Shown piece by piece: positions 25,201 to 30,477 of a DNA stretch of 64,000 bases. Positions within the stretch are counted from its first letter, which is position 1; every line of letters starts with the position of its first letter. The notes under the pieces are model-generated. The model was not told the origin of the DNA, searched no databases, and saw nothing but the letters and a program-made list of their open reading frames with translations. Source of the DNA: Cladocopium goreaui (taxonomy: Eukaryota > Sar > Dinophyceae > Suessiales > Symbiodiniaceae); NCBI GenBank assembly GCA_947184155.2, contig CAMXCT020000438.1:62001-126000 (forward strand), read 5' to 3'. The position numbers and the translations under genes are program-made.

Positions 25201-27528
25201 CGCTTTTTCAACCACGATTTGCTCCGAGTATTTAAGTGCAAACGTGCTATAGCTCCTGCGATTCGTCACGTTCTGATAGTGAATGCAAGGAGCAGCAAAC
25301 CATGTTGAAATATGTTGAAGTAAATCTCTTCAAATCAAAGCAAATCGGGAAATCGGGTTCTTTCACAAGCCAGCCAATCCTGCAGTCTCGATGACAAACT
25401 TCCTCGGAAACATCATGAAACGCGTTAACTTTTCTGGCAACTGAAGGCATATTTGTCCGTCCAAAATGTGACAATCCGAAGCCCTCAAAACATGCACCCA
25501 TCTGGGGCATTCTGGGGCCGTGTTGACTTTGCAAATCAAGCGTCTTGCTGAACACATTCGTCAATTTTGCGCCATAACCGTTGCGACCTCCTGTGACTTT
25601 TCCTTGGATCCAAATCTACTGGACGAGAGAACATTTTGGAATATCCGATAGAAGACAAATCTCAGTGGTAACCAACAAACCAGTCCGATACTGATGATAC
25701 CACAGTTGGAGAAAGCAGCTATGGTTGCAAGTCTTGTGCTGCGCCATATACGCATACCGGTAGGAGCAACATGATCTTGTCGGGCACTCAGGAGTTTCTG
25801 CTTCCCTTCCTCCAGTCCATTTGCATCCCAGGATCGTTCAGAATCATCATAATTGTCACTTGTCAGCAAGTGACCAAAGACCAGTTCTGGAACAAAGACT
25901 TTGTATTTCTTGTGCCTCAGATGCGGAGCAAGTTCCTCGTTTCATAAGTGCAAGGCAAATATGCGATCAATATAAGGACGGGGCAGCTGTATTGGAATGC
26001 CTTTGCCATCGTTCCAAACACGGATCCTTCCTTGCTGTGGCAGGTTACAAAATGTTTCAACACATTATGCAAATAGCCCTTACAAACGGCAACCAAAGAG
26101 GACTGGAATTGGCTTTCACACCGCGTACAAAAAGTGCCTTCAGATTGGAACCCTTTCTGGAACGAGGAGTTCTTCGATGCAGCACATTGTTTTCCATGAT
26201 TTTCCTCTACCCTCGATGGCTTTTGTACGTGCTCAATTCCAAAGTAAATGTCGAGATATGCAGAGATATCTACCTTTTCAAAGACATGCATTTTCTTTTT
26301 GCTCTGCTTTCTCACTACGCATCTCTGTCTTGCCCACCACTCTTCCCTACTATACGCCTTCACTCCAGGTCAGCATCGACTTGTTGTTTTTGGTCCTCCT
26401 ACATCTTCCTACATTACTTCTTGAAAAGGAATCCTTGCCTAGCTGCTCAAGGTTCATCGCTGGGTACAACACTTCTGATGAGCATCAGACTTTCTAAAAT
26501 GCAAAAATATCCCATGTCAAACTTGCTGGCCTTTGGACTTGTCAATGTCCACTTTGATGACCTGTACCAGAGCCAGTTGGTGCACGCAAATGCTCCAAGA
26601 AGAAACTTGTCAGAACTCTATGGAATTCTTAGCACCTTCATTTTGGGATCTCTCTGTAGGTTGTCGGCCGCGTTCACAAGGATTTCGTCAAAGACTTTGT
26701 ACAAAGCTGGCACATAGCTGATGTCCTTGTACTGCATCTCCTCCTGCAGCTGGACAAAAAAGGAACGTCAACCGCAAAAGAACACTGGCAGTGAAGATGT
26801 CCTAAGATGTCCTAAGACATGCCAAAACATCCCAAGAAGTAAGCCACAGTAAACACATTCTTTGCCAGTGCCTTCTTCTCATTCCAAACCCACAAAGACT
26901 CATCCTGAGGGCCCAAGATGCAGCAAAAACAGTCATCCGAAACATCCGAAACCTGTTCAGATCTATGAAGAGTCGATGTGGATATTGTATGATATTGTTG
27001 TATTAGATAATTGTATCATGTTGTATCAGTTCTATCATGTTCTATCGGTCCTGGTGCTCAATCGATCCAACATACGTGTCTGGACGCAGAAGGATGTGTT
27101 CTACCTGGGCAAGTGTTCATCATGTACATGGGACCCAATCGGTAAGCCGCACAGTACATTCCCAGTCATTCCCCCCACATCAGAGACATGCTGCCATGTC
27201 ATATTCTATTCATCTCTATTCAATGTTCATACTCTTACGGTATCTCATCATACTCATACTCTGACAGTTTTCCGCGCCTGGGTCTTTTTTTGGTAGGTCT
27301 GTTCCACGCTTTTACTCTTGCGAAGTTTTGGAGGCGGCGACATGCCAAAGTCCTCATCTTTGGCACCTAAACAAAACAACACTGACTTGGCTCACGCGTG
27401 GCACAGTGGCACATCCATGTTTTCGGGCCTGAAGTTGTACGTCCTCGACCTTTTTTCTGTCCTCGACCTCTTCCGCGACTGCGGCTCCTGCAGTTTCCAA
27501 AGCGTGATTAAGTAGTCTCCTCCGCCAT
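4250..27528 (-). CDS. TOP2: DNA topoisomerase II (type IIA), whole gene
   Basis: Enzyme that passes one DNA duplex through a transient double-strand break, using ATP, to untangle chromosomes in the nucleus. Fifty-seven minus-strand exons (27366 down to 4597) were assembled by eye; each junction keeps phase and each peptide falls in the order of eukaryotic topoisomerase II. They sum to about 1,200 codons. The protein should be somewhat larger because both ends are incomplete. The start is unsure: an ATG at 27528-27526 (MAEE..) is followed by a possible GA donor, and one or two exons at 27367-27520 are unresolved. The 3' end is also unsure. Lys/Arg- and Glu-rich candidate exons continue at about 4340-4470. 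Exons are short (12-231 nt) and donors are GC, GT and GA. One intron holds a 8.7-kb retrotransposon. Domain blocks are listed separately. Confidence 0.95.
4597..6281 (-). CDS. TOP2: TOP2 exons: end of core and basic tail
   Basis: Exons 6217-6281 ([14 protein letters not shown]), 6042-6053 (12 nt, TGYE region), 5781-5837 ([15 protein letters not shown]), 5520-5550 ([10 protein letters not shown]), 5241-5310 ([14 protein letters not shown]), 4979-5067 ([14 protein letters not shown]), 4827-4890 (WKGSKKGR), 4597-4655 ([14 protein letters not shown]). YLLGM..LT and MWxxDL are the conserved last blocks of topoisomerase II; the tail is Lys/Gly/Arg-rich, suggesting DNA binding or nuclear import. Further tail candidates at 4340-4470 are Glu- or Arg-rich depending on frame and were not fixed. 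Confidence 0.85.
6759..10687 (-). CDS. TOP2: TOP2 exons: breakage-reunion core and tower
   Basis: Exons 10612-10687 ([15 protein letters not shown]), about 10396-10453 ([11 protein letters not shown]), 10256-10288 ([10 protein letters not shown]), 10024-10080 ([15 protein letters not shown]), 9699-9768 (KVAQLVGYV), 9488-9552 ([14 protein letters not shown]), 9164-9238 ([14 protein letters not shown]), 9031-9062 ([10 protein letters not shown]), 8894-8954, 8773-8804, 8642-8691 ([14 protein letters not shown]), 8463-8515 ([14 protein letters not shown]), 8295-8351, about 7997-8063 ([12 protein letters not shown]), 7730-7845 ([15 protein letters not shown]), 7514-7564, 7093-7307 ([15 protein letters not shown]), 6958-7006, 6759-6833 ([14 protein letters not shown]). 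The tyrosine in ARYIYT is the expected active-site residue that bonds to DNA. The 8295/8063 junction is the least certain. Confidence 0.93.
10928..13570 (-). CDS. TOP2: TOP2 exons: linker and TOPRIM domain
   Basis: Exons 13520-13570 ([15 protein letters not shown]), 13328-13369 ([14 protein letters not shown]), 12760-12824, 12624-12666 ([12 protein letters not shown]), 12058-12144 ([16 protein letters not shown]), 11822-11893 ([13 protein letters not shown]), 11659-11730 ([13 protein letters not shown]), 11351-11439 ([15 protein letters not shown]), 10928-11158 ([26 protein letters not shown]). EGDSAK supplies the TOPRIM glutamate and DQDYDGSH the DxD metal-binding aspartates. These residues bind the Mg ions used in strand cleavage. 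The last exon is the longest in the gene (231 nt). No key residue is missing. Confidence 0.95.
14021..15279 (-). CDS. TOP2: TOP2 exons: ATPase end and transducer
   Basis: Exons 15241-15279 ([11 protein letters not shown]), 15056-15147 ([14 protein letters not shown] and IGKRWQ), 14834-14913 ([12 protein letters not shown]), 14436-14484 ([14 protein letters not shown]), 14285-14328 ([12 protein letters not shown]), 14181-14215 ([11 protein letters not shown]), 14021-14076 ([14 protein letters not shown]). SQTKEQ holds the transducer lysine of the QTK loop that contacts the ATP gamma-phosphate in the family. The first exon joins in phase (G|GG) to the exon ending at 24320, across the 9,040-bp intron that contains the copia element. 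The 14100-14160 stretch between two exons is a short tandem of gtgggccttcccagt. Confidence 0.95.
15361..15523. repeat. AT microsatellite, left part
   Basis: Low-complexity tat/atat sequence in the TOP2 intron, ending exactly where the retrotransposon starts. The same kind of sequence resumes at 24258-24291 beyond the element, so the element split one AT tract. Confidence 0.9.
15524..15837 (+). repeat. 5' LTR
   Basis: A 314-bp repeat, TG..CA, offset exactly 8,420 from the 3' LTR. I compared the two line by line and saw no difference. Promoter and polyadenylation signals should lie inside but none is obvious. Confidence 0.95.
15839..15853 (+). other. Candidate primer-binding site
   Basis: Immediately after the 5' LTR the sequence reads TGGTAGCGGAGC, one base from the LTR end. 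TGG pairs with a tRNA CCA end, and the sequence resembles the plant copia site TGGTATCAGAGC used with methionine initiator tRNA. It is part of a short inverted repeat (GGTAGC, GGA, GCTACC). Which tRNA primes is inferred. Confidence 0.5.
15929..21130 (+). CDS. Copia gag-protease-accessory-integrase polyprotein
   Basis: Start taken at the ATG at 15929 ([11 protein letters not shown]); the frame is open back to 15902 but without an ATG. Domains in order: a gag capsid region (first about 220 residues); a CCHC zinc knuckle [14 protein letters not shown] near 16937-16978; protease with [12 protein letters not shown] near 17350; a GC-rich low-homology stretch 17880-18450 that is really another frame; a methyltransferase-like region 18682-19350; integrase with zinc-binding H/H/C/C (HQNLGHP..CPAC near 20185-20295) and catalytic Asp/Asp/Glu in [14 protein letters not shown] and GRAERHG. 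It stops at a TAG (21128-21130), after which the same frame continues. The protein would process itself and insert cDNA. Confidence 0.9.
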   Translation: MSEGTEAVGAIQPLGVQGNSSLTHLPWAMIPSFKPGETDINEYTKKLEFLAGLWPPEHLSHLAPRAAMLCEGSAFKRIMRLDPSKLKVGTLDGVKLIVSTLGGIWGKSKLEDKFERFERAIFTTAQRQDESHESYLARHNYQFEELLQMGVGFEEVRAYILLRNSGLSSEDKKKLIVDAQGALEYKSIVSSLKLLGSKFFHELQTGSRTSSRSKTYDVNAVFDDEIPAFAADEESVYVGDAWEDPEVVYDENDPDAVVCMQFEDSLVEAMQSDPDLASCFNTYMDARKRLSDRNKNRGFWNSSKGNSQWQKGKFKGKGKGSFKGRKPLAQRILESECRRCGVRGHWKEECPLNRQGSAGQSGSNSAKEGAFAGTITSISPQNDDDVDMIPIHSHQDVAHLKTSHGTCCMVMSSHTPGSSCHASASLSQGQMSRFLSLLKKRLSPQLPRSPEPESATVPADEADVAMFVSHGPYGIVDLGASQSIIGRQQVHALLSCLPEEVKMKVREVPCSTTFRFGNSSTVNCRHALLIPLSRWLVKICVVDSQTPFLISNNVFRTLGASIDTAQDAVSFAKLGFSMKLSLSEKKLYLLDFCQLVSRAQTPEFVSKNPTDKEPPVMHVHNITGSDACTENLCSVASLPSNSIEFPYAQNSGDQVTTDHVGAVVGRTLLQGDREEESGRVPEDVLCRSVGTEDHLRRGQSESALHRCSPAGSQVCEMVHREVPGQPEAGSSLLPLLHQHVCGTHGADPGDRSDGVTLQQPSAEDPESQVKERPSGIISSDREVGVVGRRTQSFLERGGRGESARPPSQQHGEHLGPDRAADASPNPDGDSAPSIECPAELRAGENELEFRSLICDEIGCQAVVQQLSDVNDAAYFHDVLLQQSEKHNWVYEEMWTYWKKKFSWMKAEEVRQHWSVSKCDLLEVYCSEDSQLTKQAVSNGLKAFRFGLRHGDLSTFLGRTRLYDVLWICRPKHIWTSPRCGPWSQWNHLNAGKSIALAERIQQDRRSESVHLLLCDGLFRLQDWRGSTFHFHLEQPQGSELVHQDEVETLVKNTFKAVCDMCVAGQLRHPNTQEFLRKRTQIHTTSEIMWHVIQKFQCVGHHHHDPIAGSCKPQGYPRMNLTKYTEMYTALFGRRLSRAMQCSNQVQEKTIGHRHLSVFAVDTVHEDPEPKRRRLSGKFHPEHLFVPAEPSSSSPANPETLRMHADEAVNSHSVPTVSRLLEIAEHCAPRVGKVVFQDGPLFEAAQTRYPDKVIVAIDVCRGIDKLRICPIGSKGLAPFRRSVGKRRSDLQAFEDESWEAWEELSKRQQVRKGTPSRLLVTIFASSKRASHHTQLEDSESKRICPSSQNSGVDSKGVMSEDVQPKDVPVSQPDKPVDTSSEHIASDRKSQTEADSVKCRQHGPKFLALELHDQNAIKKIHQNLGHPDNRVLQLALKRYGWSDRAAAACTDFVCPACMEQQLPKIARPGKLSQPRDFNDHISFDGAEWRDPNGKVYSFYHFIDSATNYHVAIPYQQRTTQGLIDAFTDAWLRWAGPPKSLMFDSATEANSEGFGKFLQDHAIQSYVIPTEAHWQLGRAERHGATLMRMIDKYHAERPICNHDDFNQCLVHLCHAKNAMSRHEGYTPELWVLGKMKPVPGGNSNQYLDSASFSGLDDATTEGSRFQELMARREAARVAFVRADHCATLRRALHARSRPDRIGFQAGDFIMYWKDGKGAEKGAWHGPAKVLMLEGPN
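17904..18449 (+). CDS. Embedded second ORF, ExoX-C-like domain plus coiled coil
   Basis: A 181-codon frame shifted by +1 relative to the polyprotein, with its own ATG (accATGtcg) and TGA and an in-frame stop upstream at 17892. Residues about 20-70 ([32 protein letters not shown]) resemble the exonuclease-X-like C-terminal module, a small domain also seen next to DEDD exonucleases. The end ([15 protein letters not shown]) looks like a coiled coil. Third codon positions are strongly G/C, unlike the AT-ending codons before and after, so this frame appears to be the protein-coding one here. Role unknown; nucleic-acid binding is a guess. Confidence 0.6.
   Translation: MSALSLVERFSKVTEKKNQDEFLKMSYADLSEQRITFGEAKVNQRYIDVVQQDPKYVKWFTGKYQDSQKPGHRSFLFFINMYVERMELTQGTDQTGSPYNSPVQRTLKAKSKSAPRASSPPIERSEWSDDELSRSWSVEDEVNQQGHRLNNMESTLAQIAQQMQVLTQMVTQHHQSNVQLN
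21131..22621 (+). CDS. Copia pol continuation: reverse transcriptase, first part
   Basis: Same frame as the upstream polyprotein, after its TAG; the first ATG is at 21146. It begins with the integrase tail ([16 protein letters not shown]), then an Asn/Pro/Asp-rich linker, then [27 protein letters not shown] (catalytic Asp region, usually VxTAFLxG) and [16 protein letters not shown]. It ends at TGA 22619-22621 because the frame shifts near 22591. Without a shift the polymerase would lack its second catalytic motif. Confidence 0.85.
   Translation, partial: VWISHMTRLFRCAPEHVRLLSADEARVIQSQDHQMFQMPSRSGTGVFQYRELSQQAGPPQTFPENPPGNTGNQNNISNNPEPETLIIPKNPNVNNPNVMNQIPEPDALESTGQPDDEPTVPSTPVAEDPAITIPIPDETDDDLFTDTHDHDHWKIEGNILKRIHVTPRLKPFFPHDAWKCPVEADCLDPVRITTGTYVSGGPLRREEPWTDNVMSHTPFPEPWTGQTQFLIRDTSRKIETSKLAMSHENAEESPKESHQVLVAEIEMNRDDFNKCLGRTYDYQETYLASAAKRQKVEVKLKELSPEDLKLFKQAKEKEIESWLATDTVRRILRNQVPEGQLLRSRWVLTWKPLDEEDQKSLGMTRKAKARLVILGYEDPLIDTLPRDSPTLGRDSRMLALQCIASYRWTARSFDIRTAFLRGSRQDSRILGIEPPSELRIKMGLKENEVCELLKGAYGLINAPLLWYCELKNALLALGFLISPMDPCLSYQRRNLT
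22591..23763 (+). CDS. Copia pol: RT palm end and RNase H
   Basis: Continues RT in a frame one base back from the previous part, starting about [22 protein letters not shown] is the YVDD-type catalytic box; [16 protein letters not shown] is the conserved copia block after it. RNase H follows with [33 protein letters not shown] and [15 protein letters not shown], the usual copia residues. It ends with TGA at 23761-23763. The shift (TGT at 22589 overlapping TTT at 22591) has no classical slippery heptamer, so a 2-nt loss is the simpler reading. Confidence 0.88.
   Translation, partial: FVLPKKKPDLNSDEPQIHGVLGIHVDDGIGGGDTVFAHAISSLEKRFPFGSQRQGSFTFTGVQLSQEVGGDIVLSQQGYINDIPPINVSRDRRRTPEAPISTQELQDLRGLIGSLQYAASNTRPDLSCRLSLLQARVTCATVSDLLQGNRILADAKKFSDTEIRIKSLPPKQVRFISFSDAAFATREKAHSQKGCLILTTTGDIDQLKAAPVSPLIWFSKKINRVVASTLASETYALSGALDLLSWTRLHWAWILNPFLNWKVPEIALKGLPPAFAVVDCKSLFDLLQKTSIPQCTEHRTALEALVIRDRLKEGVLIKWVHSAAQMADSLTKDMDTTVLRSFLARGKCILHDIDEILKQRADKKVRSQWYQQSSEYESGLHAFAMFLGIL
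23764..23943 (+). other. Retrotransposon 3' untranslated region
   Basis: A 180-bp stretch between the pol stop and the 3' LTR; no ORF, and only the short purine stretch near its end. Confidence 0.6.
23944..24257 (+). repeat. 3' LTR
   Basis: A 314-bp copy of the 5' LTR with the same TG and CA ends. The purine run just before it is short (aggag at 23939-23943), a weak polypurine tract. Confidence 0.95.
24320..27528 (-). CDS. TOP2: TOP2 exons: N-terminus and GHKL ATPase domain
   Basis: Exons in order: 27278-27366 ([16 protein letters not shown]), 27051-27104 ([14 protein letters not shown]), 26866-26904 ([13 protein letters not shown]), 26636-26743 ([14 protein letters not shown]), 26527-26561 ([11 protein letters not shown]), 25988-26026 ([12 protein letters not shown]), 25836-25915 ([14 protein letters not shown]), 25545-25602 ([14 protein letters not shown]), 25380-25402 (KFVIETA), 25120-25155 ([11 protein letters not shown]), 24872-24907, 24734-24768 ([10 protein letters not shown]), 24547-24579 ([11 protein letters not shown]), 24320-24365 ([12 protein letters not shown]). 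NAADN carries the general-base/Mg region, NDGKGIP the Bergerat G1 box, and GRNGYGAK the ATP lid. Just upstream of RPDTYVG is a Lys/Arg-rich stretch. All ATPase signature motifs I looked for are present. Confidence 0.95.
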
Positions 27529-28162
27529 CTGCACGTTGACTGATTCTAAAATGTGTGGTTTTATGTAATATATATATATATTAATATGTGTATATATATA
27601 TATATACGTACGTAAATACAATTGTAGAACACAAATGTTGGCAGCATCTTAGCATCTCGGCATTTCTCAAGATTTCTGTTATATTCTGTCCAGCCTTCCC
27701 CGAGGCATTGCAGGTGGCAAAGCGAGAGATGGGGACAAGACCTTCGAATACCTTTGATTTTGTGCGGCAACTATTTGTCGAATTCTGTTGGTTGGAAAAT
27801 TGTGCAGATTTGTGCAGGTTGTATTTGTCTCTCAGATTCTAGCAGTTTCATTCTTGCATATTCTGTGCTTTTTCAAGTGTCTGGTTTAGTCACTGAGCTG
27901 CTATCGATGGAACATGGTAACATGATTGAAATACTATTGTAGCAAACTGTATCCACAGAGCATGATTTGCATCGGCTCTTTCTTCTGTGCTGAAACAGCT
28001 GCGAACAGGCTAGGTTTGCACTGAAACCAATGCGGAAGTGCCGAAGCAGCTTAAGTCTTGTGTAAAAATTGCTTTTGGCGTTGCAATGCAGTTGAAGGAT
28101 GTTGAAGGTGGAAACCTGATGAAACATGGAATTGTATGGAATTGTGACGGATTCTGAAGGGC
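27529..28162. other. Upstream spacer of TOP2 with AT microsatellite
   Basis: AT tract at about 27563-27607 shortly upstream of the presumed TOP2 start, followed by about 500 bp with no firm exon. A faint ankyrin-like string (ADANHALW) reads on the minus strand near 27970. The TOP2 promoter should be here, but dinoflagellate promoters have no motif I can recognise. Confidence 0.5.
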
Positions 28163-28337
28163 CTCAAGGCGTCCATGCTCACAAGCTAGGTGCAAAGGAG
28201 TCCAACCATTGCAGTCCAACACCTCAGAATGCTGAGAGTCCAAGTGTGCTTAAATTGCTTAATGTGTTTAGATATCTGTGTAACTCAAGTCTTGGCACCT
28301 CCAGTAAAACTCCGTGATCGTGCAAAAGACGGATAAC
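28163..28337 (-). CDS. Two ankyrin-repeat exons
   Basis: Minus strand: 28299-28337 reads VIRLLHDHGVLLE and 28163-28222 reads LDCNGWTPLHLACEHG. Both are phase 0 and join cleanly (GT donor, AG|G acceptor). Together they make one standard 33-residue ankyrin unit. They lie downstream of the LRR gene on the same strand and may be its last domain, but the joining exon is not found. Confidence 0.6.
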
Positions 28338-28690
28338 CTGCCAGCATGGAGCACAGATTCTATAAAGACATCATAAGACATCTATCAAATGAAGCCCTTT
28401 TGAAAAAAAATATTGTGCCCTGATACATTTCTTTTCATTCCGCGTCTGTCTGGCGGCATCATCTCTGTTCCGCTGTTCCGCTGCTTCTGATGATGCTTTG
28501 TCATCTGGTGAAACAGCATCGTGTTTCTGACACCTTTTGACACTTTGAACTACGTGGAACTTCTGAAGGATCCAGCATCCAACTCGCCACTGTGTGATTG
28601 TTGATGATACGCTGACGTTTTAGTAGCGCCTTTTGATGAGGGCTTTTGTGGAGGGATGTTGAGGGGCAAGTCCAATTAAACTTCATCTGC

Positions 28691-30259
28691 CAGTTTGCCA
28701 CAAAGTCCACGACATGCAAATGACCAAAGGACTCGCTGAGCTTCGGGAGGGCGCTCTCAGTCAGATGACACGATTGAATACGATTGAATACGATTGAATA
28801 CGATTGAATACGATTGACAGGTAGCTCAAAGATGCTCCCAGGACGGTGACTAAATGAACTCGCCCTCTCGGAAACATCGTTGAAGGTGAACGCAAACTTG
28901 GTCACCACCAGAAAGCCACTGAACTTGGAATGTCTGCTCGTCAAACTGAAACCATGAAATCTGAAGGCTCTGGCGACTGTGATCTGGTTGAAGAGCCATT
29001 GTCAAGCGGCAAGCGGCAACTTGCTCAGCTGAAAAGGTACCCCGGAAAAACGCATTTCGCAAACTTGGGAAGCGTTCTGAGCTTTGTAATTGCCTGAGCA
29101 CAGAAACGAGGGATACTCCAGCTGCTGATCGAAAGTAGCGTGTCATGTCCAACATGATCAAGTGATGCGCAGCACTTTGTATAGCCTTGAAAGCACCTGA
29201 GAAATCTGCCACACAACCCAAGCTCAGGCTTTTCAGGCCAAAACATTCAAGGGCTTGCTGCAAACCAGCTGATGTAAGCTGACTTCCTGGACGATACAAG
29301 GTGAGTGCCTTCAATCCTGGACACGCATTTGCAAGGACCCACAATGCCTTGTCAGAAATTCCCACAACACCACTCAACGACAAGCTATTTAACAACGGAT
29401 GTCTTCCCATCGCGCCCATCAATCGTTCTCCCCCTTCAACCAATTCCAGAGGAGGTCCAGCCCTTTCAGAAATTTCCAAAGCTCGCAACTCTCCATGCTG
29501 TCTAAGTCTCTCTCCAGTGCCCTCACCAAACCCTCGAAGATTTCCTGCCAATATGTGTATCAGTGTCTCCTCAGTAATCTGGGAAGAAGTCCCAGCTCGA
29601 GTACATACCACTGCCAACTCCTGAAGTCGCAGATTTGCTAAAACAGACATACCATCACTGGTCAGATCATCATTTCCTTCGAGGGAAATGCTTTGCAGGT
29701 GCGGTGCAACTTCAACTGAGCGTTTCAAATTCTTGTCCTTCAGCGAGCGAAGCAAACACAACCGCAACTCTATCAAACTGGGAGGTAAATATTGTAAGAA
29801 GTCTCCTGTGACTGTACCAACTAGGTCATAGTCTGTCAGTTCAAGCCGATACAAGTTTGGGCATGACTTGAGCACAAAGGCAAGCTCTGCTTCACCTACA
29901 CCTTCGCTCAGCCGCACAACAAGTTTGCGTACCAGAGCTCCGGCAATGCGGAATGCGTCAGCATGCTCAGGCAGCCAATCTCCTTCTACAAGAGCTCGAA
30001 CGGAATTTTGCAAGCGAGGAAACCGAGACTTCAATGATGGCAAAAACTGGAGCGTTGGCAAAGGCGTGTCATCTTCATCATCTTCCAAGACTGCTGGAAG
30101 ATCTGTAGCTGAGAATCCAGCATGCAACCACTTTCGGTCACAGGCAGTCACGGAAAAGACGTCTTTGATTGACAACGCACTCAATGTGTCAATAAGGCTG
30201 GATTCAGGCACATGGGCTAGGCTTACAGGTGAGGGACTGTCGACGCTTGCAGCCTCCAT
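28691..30259 (-). CDS. F-box-like / leucine-rich-repeat protein
   Basis: A 469-codon open frame from ATG at 30259 to a stop at 28850. Residues about 20-50 (SSLIDTLSALSIKDVF..) resemble an F-box; the rest is AMN1/FBXL-type leucine-rich repeat, for example CPNLYRLELTDYD, HLQSISLEGNDDL, HPLLNSLSLSGVVG and CPGLKALTLYRPG. Such proteins choose substrates for SCF ubiquitin ligases. The stop may be avoided by splicing: a GA donor after RCF R (phase 0) would join an exon at 28691-28755 (ALPKLSESFGHLHVVD), and ankyrin exons follow at 28.3 kb. An almost intronless 1.4-kb exon is odd beside its heavily split neighbours. SCF function is inferred. Confidence 0.7.
28766..28816. repeat. 10-bp tandem repeat, unit acgattgaat
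   Basis: About five copies, in the small gap between the long LRR exon and the next LRR-like exon, so probably intronic. Confidence 0.9.
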
Positions 30260-30311
30260 TGCTCCGTGCCCAACCCGGCCAAGAGTATCTTGTCACTTCT
30301 CGCGATGCTGC

Positions 30312-30423
30312 AGTTGCTGTAGTTGCTGTAGTTGCTGTAGTATGCTGTTGGCAGGCTATGAATGCCTGTGAATGCCTGTGAATGCCTGTGAATGCCTGTG
30401 AATGCCTGTGAATGCATGTGAAT
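30312..30423. repeat. 9-bp and 10-bp tandem repeats upstream of the LRR gene
   Basis: Three copies of gtagttgct (30312-30340) then about seven copies of gtgaatgcct (30351-30423, last one altered). They lie in the first 170 bp upstream of the LRR ATG, so in its 5' leader or promoter region. Confidence 0.9.
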
Positions 30424-30477
30424 TGGGCATCATCAAGAAACTTCTGCGTTAGTGAAGCTTGTCGCAGGGGCTGTTGC

